Origin: Myxococcales bacterium
GTDB taxonomy: Bacteria > Myxococcota > Myxococcia > Myxococcales > Anaeromyxobacteraceae
Assembly: GCA_021784995.1 (NCBI GenBank)
Contig: JAJYHA010000148.1
Span: 1 to 6,073, forward strand
Direction: 5' to 3'
Length of the DNA stretch: 6,073 nt
Below are positions 4,125 to 6,073 of this stretch, piece after piece. Positions within the stretch are counted from its first letter, which is position 1, and each line of letters starts with the position of its first letter. The notes beneath the pieces were generated by a model. It had not been told where the DNA came from, made no database searches, and saw only the letters and a program-made list of their open reading frames with translations. The position numbers and the translations under genes were made by a program.

Positions 4125-6073
4125 GTGTCCTTCCAGCTCACGAGCGCGTACCAGCCCACCGGCGACCAGCCGCGTGCCATCCGCGAGCTGACGGAGGGGC
4201 TCCGGCGCGGCGACCGCGACCAGGTCCTGCTCGGCGTCACCGGCTCGGGGAAGACCTTCACCGTCGCCAACGTGGTGGCGGAGGTGAAGCGCCCCACGCT
4301 CGTCATCGCCCACAACAAGACGCTGGCCGCGCAGCTCTACGGCGAGTTCAAGGAGCTCTTCCCGGACGCCGCCGTCCACTACTTCGTCAGCTACTACGAC
4401 TACTACCAGCCGGAGGCGTACGTCCCCTCGACGGACACGTACATCGAGAAGGACTCGTCCATCAACGACGAGATCGACCGGATGCGGCACGCGGCGACGC
4501 ACGCGCTCCTCACCCGGAACGACGTGCTCATCGTGGCCTCCGTCTCCTGCATCTACGGCCTGGGAACGGCCGAGGCCTACTTCGGGCTCCTGCAGCAGGT
4601 GGAGCGTGGCCAGGAGTTCCTGCGCGATCGGTTCCTGCGCTCGCTCGTCGACATCCAGTACGAGCGCAACGACACGGACTTCCACCGCGGGACGTTCCGT
4701 GTCCGGGGTGACACCATCGAGGTCTTCCCACCCTACGAGGAGGCGCGCGCGGTCCGCATCGAGTTCTTCGGCGACGTGGTGGAGCGCGTGCAGGAGTTCG
4801 ACCCGCTGCGCGGCGTCGCGCTGGCGGAGCTGGACAAGGTGGCCATCTTCCCCAACAGCCACTACGTGTCGGCGCCCGAGACGAGGCGCCGTGCCATCGA
4901 AGGCATCCGCGACGAGCTGCGGGGGCGGCTCGCGCAGCTGAAGGCGCAGAACAAGCTGGTGGAGGCGCAGCGGCTCGAGCAGCGGACGATGTTCGACCTG
5001 GAGATGCTCGAGCAGATGGGCTTCTGCTCCGGGATCGAGAACTACTCGCGCTGGCTCTCGGGGCGGAGGGCGGGCGACCCGCCGCCCTGCCTCATCGACT
5101 ACTTCCCGAAGGACTTCCTGCTGGTCATCGACGAGTCGCACCAGACCATCCCGCAGATCGGCGCCATGTACCGGGGCGACCGCTCGCGCAAGGAGACGCT
5201 GGTCGAGTACGGCTTCCGGCTCCCCTCGGCGCTCGACAACCGCCCCCTCAAGTTCGAGGAGTTCGAGCGCGTCGTACGGCAGGCCATCCACGTGTCGGCG
5301 ACGCCCGCCGCCTACGAGCTGGAGCGCGCCGGCGGGGTGGTGGTGGAGCAGATCATCCGCCCCACCGGCCTCATCGATCCCGAGGTCGAGGTGCGGCCGG
5401 TCGGGTCGCAGGTGGACGACCTGCTGGCGGAGATCCGCAAGCGGGCGCAGGCGGGCGAGCGGGTGCTGGTGACCACGCTCACCAAGCGCATGGCCGAGGA
5501 CCTCACCGAGTACTACACCGACGTGGGCGTCCGGTGCCGCTACCTGCACTCCGACATCACGACCCTCGAGCGCAGCGTCCTCATCCGCGACCTCCGGCGC
5601 GGGGAGTTCGACGTGCTCGTCGGCATCAACCTGCTGCGGGAGGGGCTCGACATCCCGGAGGTGTCGCTGGTGGCGGTGCTCGACGCCGACAAGGAGGGGT
5701 TCCTCCGCAGCGAGGTGTCGCTCGTCCAGACCATCGGGCGCGCCGCCCGCAACGTGAACGGGCGCGTGATCCTCTACGCCGACGCCGTCACCCGCTCGAT
5801 GCGGCGCGCGCTCGACGAGACGGACCGCCGCCGCGCGCTCCAGCGCCGCTACAACGAGGAGCACGGCATCACGCCGCAGTCGGTGAAGCGCAACATCGGC
5901 GACCTGGGGATGGCCGTGTACGAGGCCGACTACGTGACGGTGCCGATGGCCGCCGAGGGGGCCGAGTACCAGCCCGAGCAGATCCCGCGCATCGTGGAGG
6001 AGCTGGAGCGCGAGATGCGGCGGGCGGCCGACGCGCTGGAGTTCGAGAAGGCGGCGCAGCTCCGCGACCGGAT
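4125..6073 (+). CDS. uvrB: UvrABC system protein B, excinuclease subunit (partial, cut by right window edge)
   Basis: UvrB receives damaged DNA from UvrA, verifies the lesion with limited helicase activity, and positions UvrC for the two incisions of nucleotide excision repair. The GTG-initiated frame is open for 649 codons to the edge. Visible in order: the N-terminal [10 protein letters not shown] motif; Walker A GVTGSGKT (37-44, Lys43); the Tyr-rich beta-hairpin that is inserted between the strands ([10 protein letters not shown], 90-99); the UvrA-interacting domain 2; Walker B-like DESH (336-339); the helicase segment [15 protein letters not shown]; and motif [11 protein letters not shown] (535-543) with its Arg residues. 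The C-terminal UVR motif that contacts UvrC begins at about 620 ([27 protein letters not shown]) and is cut off. Compared with E. coli UvrB (673 residues), only the final few dozen residues are missing. No frameshift or lost catalytic residue is seen. It probably shares a transcript with cysS. Confidence 0.98.
   Translation, partial: MSFQLTSAYQPTGDQPRAIRELTEGLRRGDRDQVLLGVTGSGKTFTVANVVAEVKRPTLVIAHNKTLAAQLYGEFKELFPDAAVHYFVSYYDYYQPEAYVPSTDTYIEKDSSINDEIDRMRHAATHALLTRNDVLIVASVSCIYGLGTAEAYFGLLQQVERGQEFLRDRFLRSLVDIQYERNDTDFHRGTFRVRGDTIEVFPPYEEARAVRIEFFGDVVERVQEFDPLRGVALAELDKVAIFPNSHYVSAPETRRRAIEGIRDELRGRLAQLKAQNKLVEAQRLEQRTMFDLEMLEQMGFCSGIENYSRWLSGRRAGDPPPCLIDYFPKDFLLVIDESHQTIPQIGAMYRGDRSRKETLVEYGFRLPSALDNRPLKFEEFERVVRQAIHVSATPAAYELERAGGVVVEQIIRPTGLIDPEVEVRPVGSQVDDLLAEIRKRAQAGERVLVTTLTKRMAEDLTEYYTDVGVRCRYLHSDITTLERSVLIRDLRRGEFDVLVGINLLREGLDIPEVSLVAVLDADKEGFLRSEVSLVQTIGRAARNVNGRVILYADAVTRSMRRALDETDRRRALQRRYNEEHGITPQSVKRNIGDLGMAVYEADYVTVPMAAEGAEYQPEQIPRIVEELEREMRRAADALEFEKAAQLRDR

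Noticed and set aside
3588..5864. A 758-codon open frame on the minus strand opposite cysS and uvrB
   Set aside because: It is the same GC-skew artefact: fully antisense to cysS and uvrB, of low-complexity composition, and without motifs or a credible ribosome binding site.
1..6073. A new defence, mobile or biosynthetic system, CRISPR array, or tRNA/rRNA gene
   Set aside because: Every long stretch is accounted for by recognised housekeeping genes. There are no spaced repeats, transposase motifs, tRNA-like cloverleafs or rRNA motifs, and no gap exceeds 177 bp.

Overview
The window is very GC-rich and holds ordinary bacterial housekeeping genes, most like those of a myxobacterium of the Anaeromyxobacter type. 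The main reason is the 171-residue CdnL protein, which closely follows my recollection of Myxococcus xanthus CdnL along almost its whole length. The fused IspD-IspF enzyme and the strong G/C preference at third codon positions agree with this. The genus assignment is inference; no 16S or other decisive marker is present.

Layout. Positions 1-528 (minus strand) are the N-terminal 176 codons of a ComEC/Rec2-type DNA-uptake channel gene that runs off the left edge. A divergent intergenic region (529-704) follows, with a good sigma-70-like promoter pointing right and two overlapping dyads touching its -35 box. Then, all on the plus strand: cdnL (705-1220), a 177-bp gap with three inverted repeats (1221-1397), ispDF (1398-2597), cysS (2614-4080) and uvrB (4125 to the right edge, lacking only the end of its C-terminal UVR region). 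The ispDF-cysS gap is 16 bp and the cysS-uvrB gap is 44 bp, so these three probably form one transcription unit. Whether cdnL is cotranscribed with them depends on the hairpins after it.

Function. CdnL stabilises open complexes at promoters of the primary sigma factor. IspDF carries out two steps of the MEP isoprenoid pathway, CysS charges tRNA-Cys, and UvrB is the damage-verification helicase of nucleotide excision repair. The order carD/cdnL - ispD - ispF - cysS is, from memory, also found in Mycobacterium tuberculosis (Rv3583c to Rv3580c), so this looks like a gene neighbourhood conserved across phyla. There are no mobile elements, CRISPR arrays, tRNA or rRNA genes, and I found no evidence of a new biological system. 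The points worth a second look are the operator-like dyads in front of the cdnL promoter and the structured cdnL-ispDF gap.
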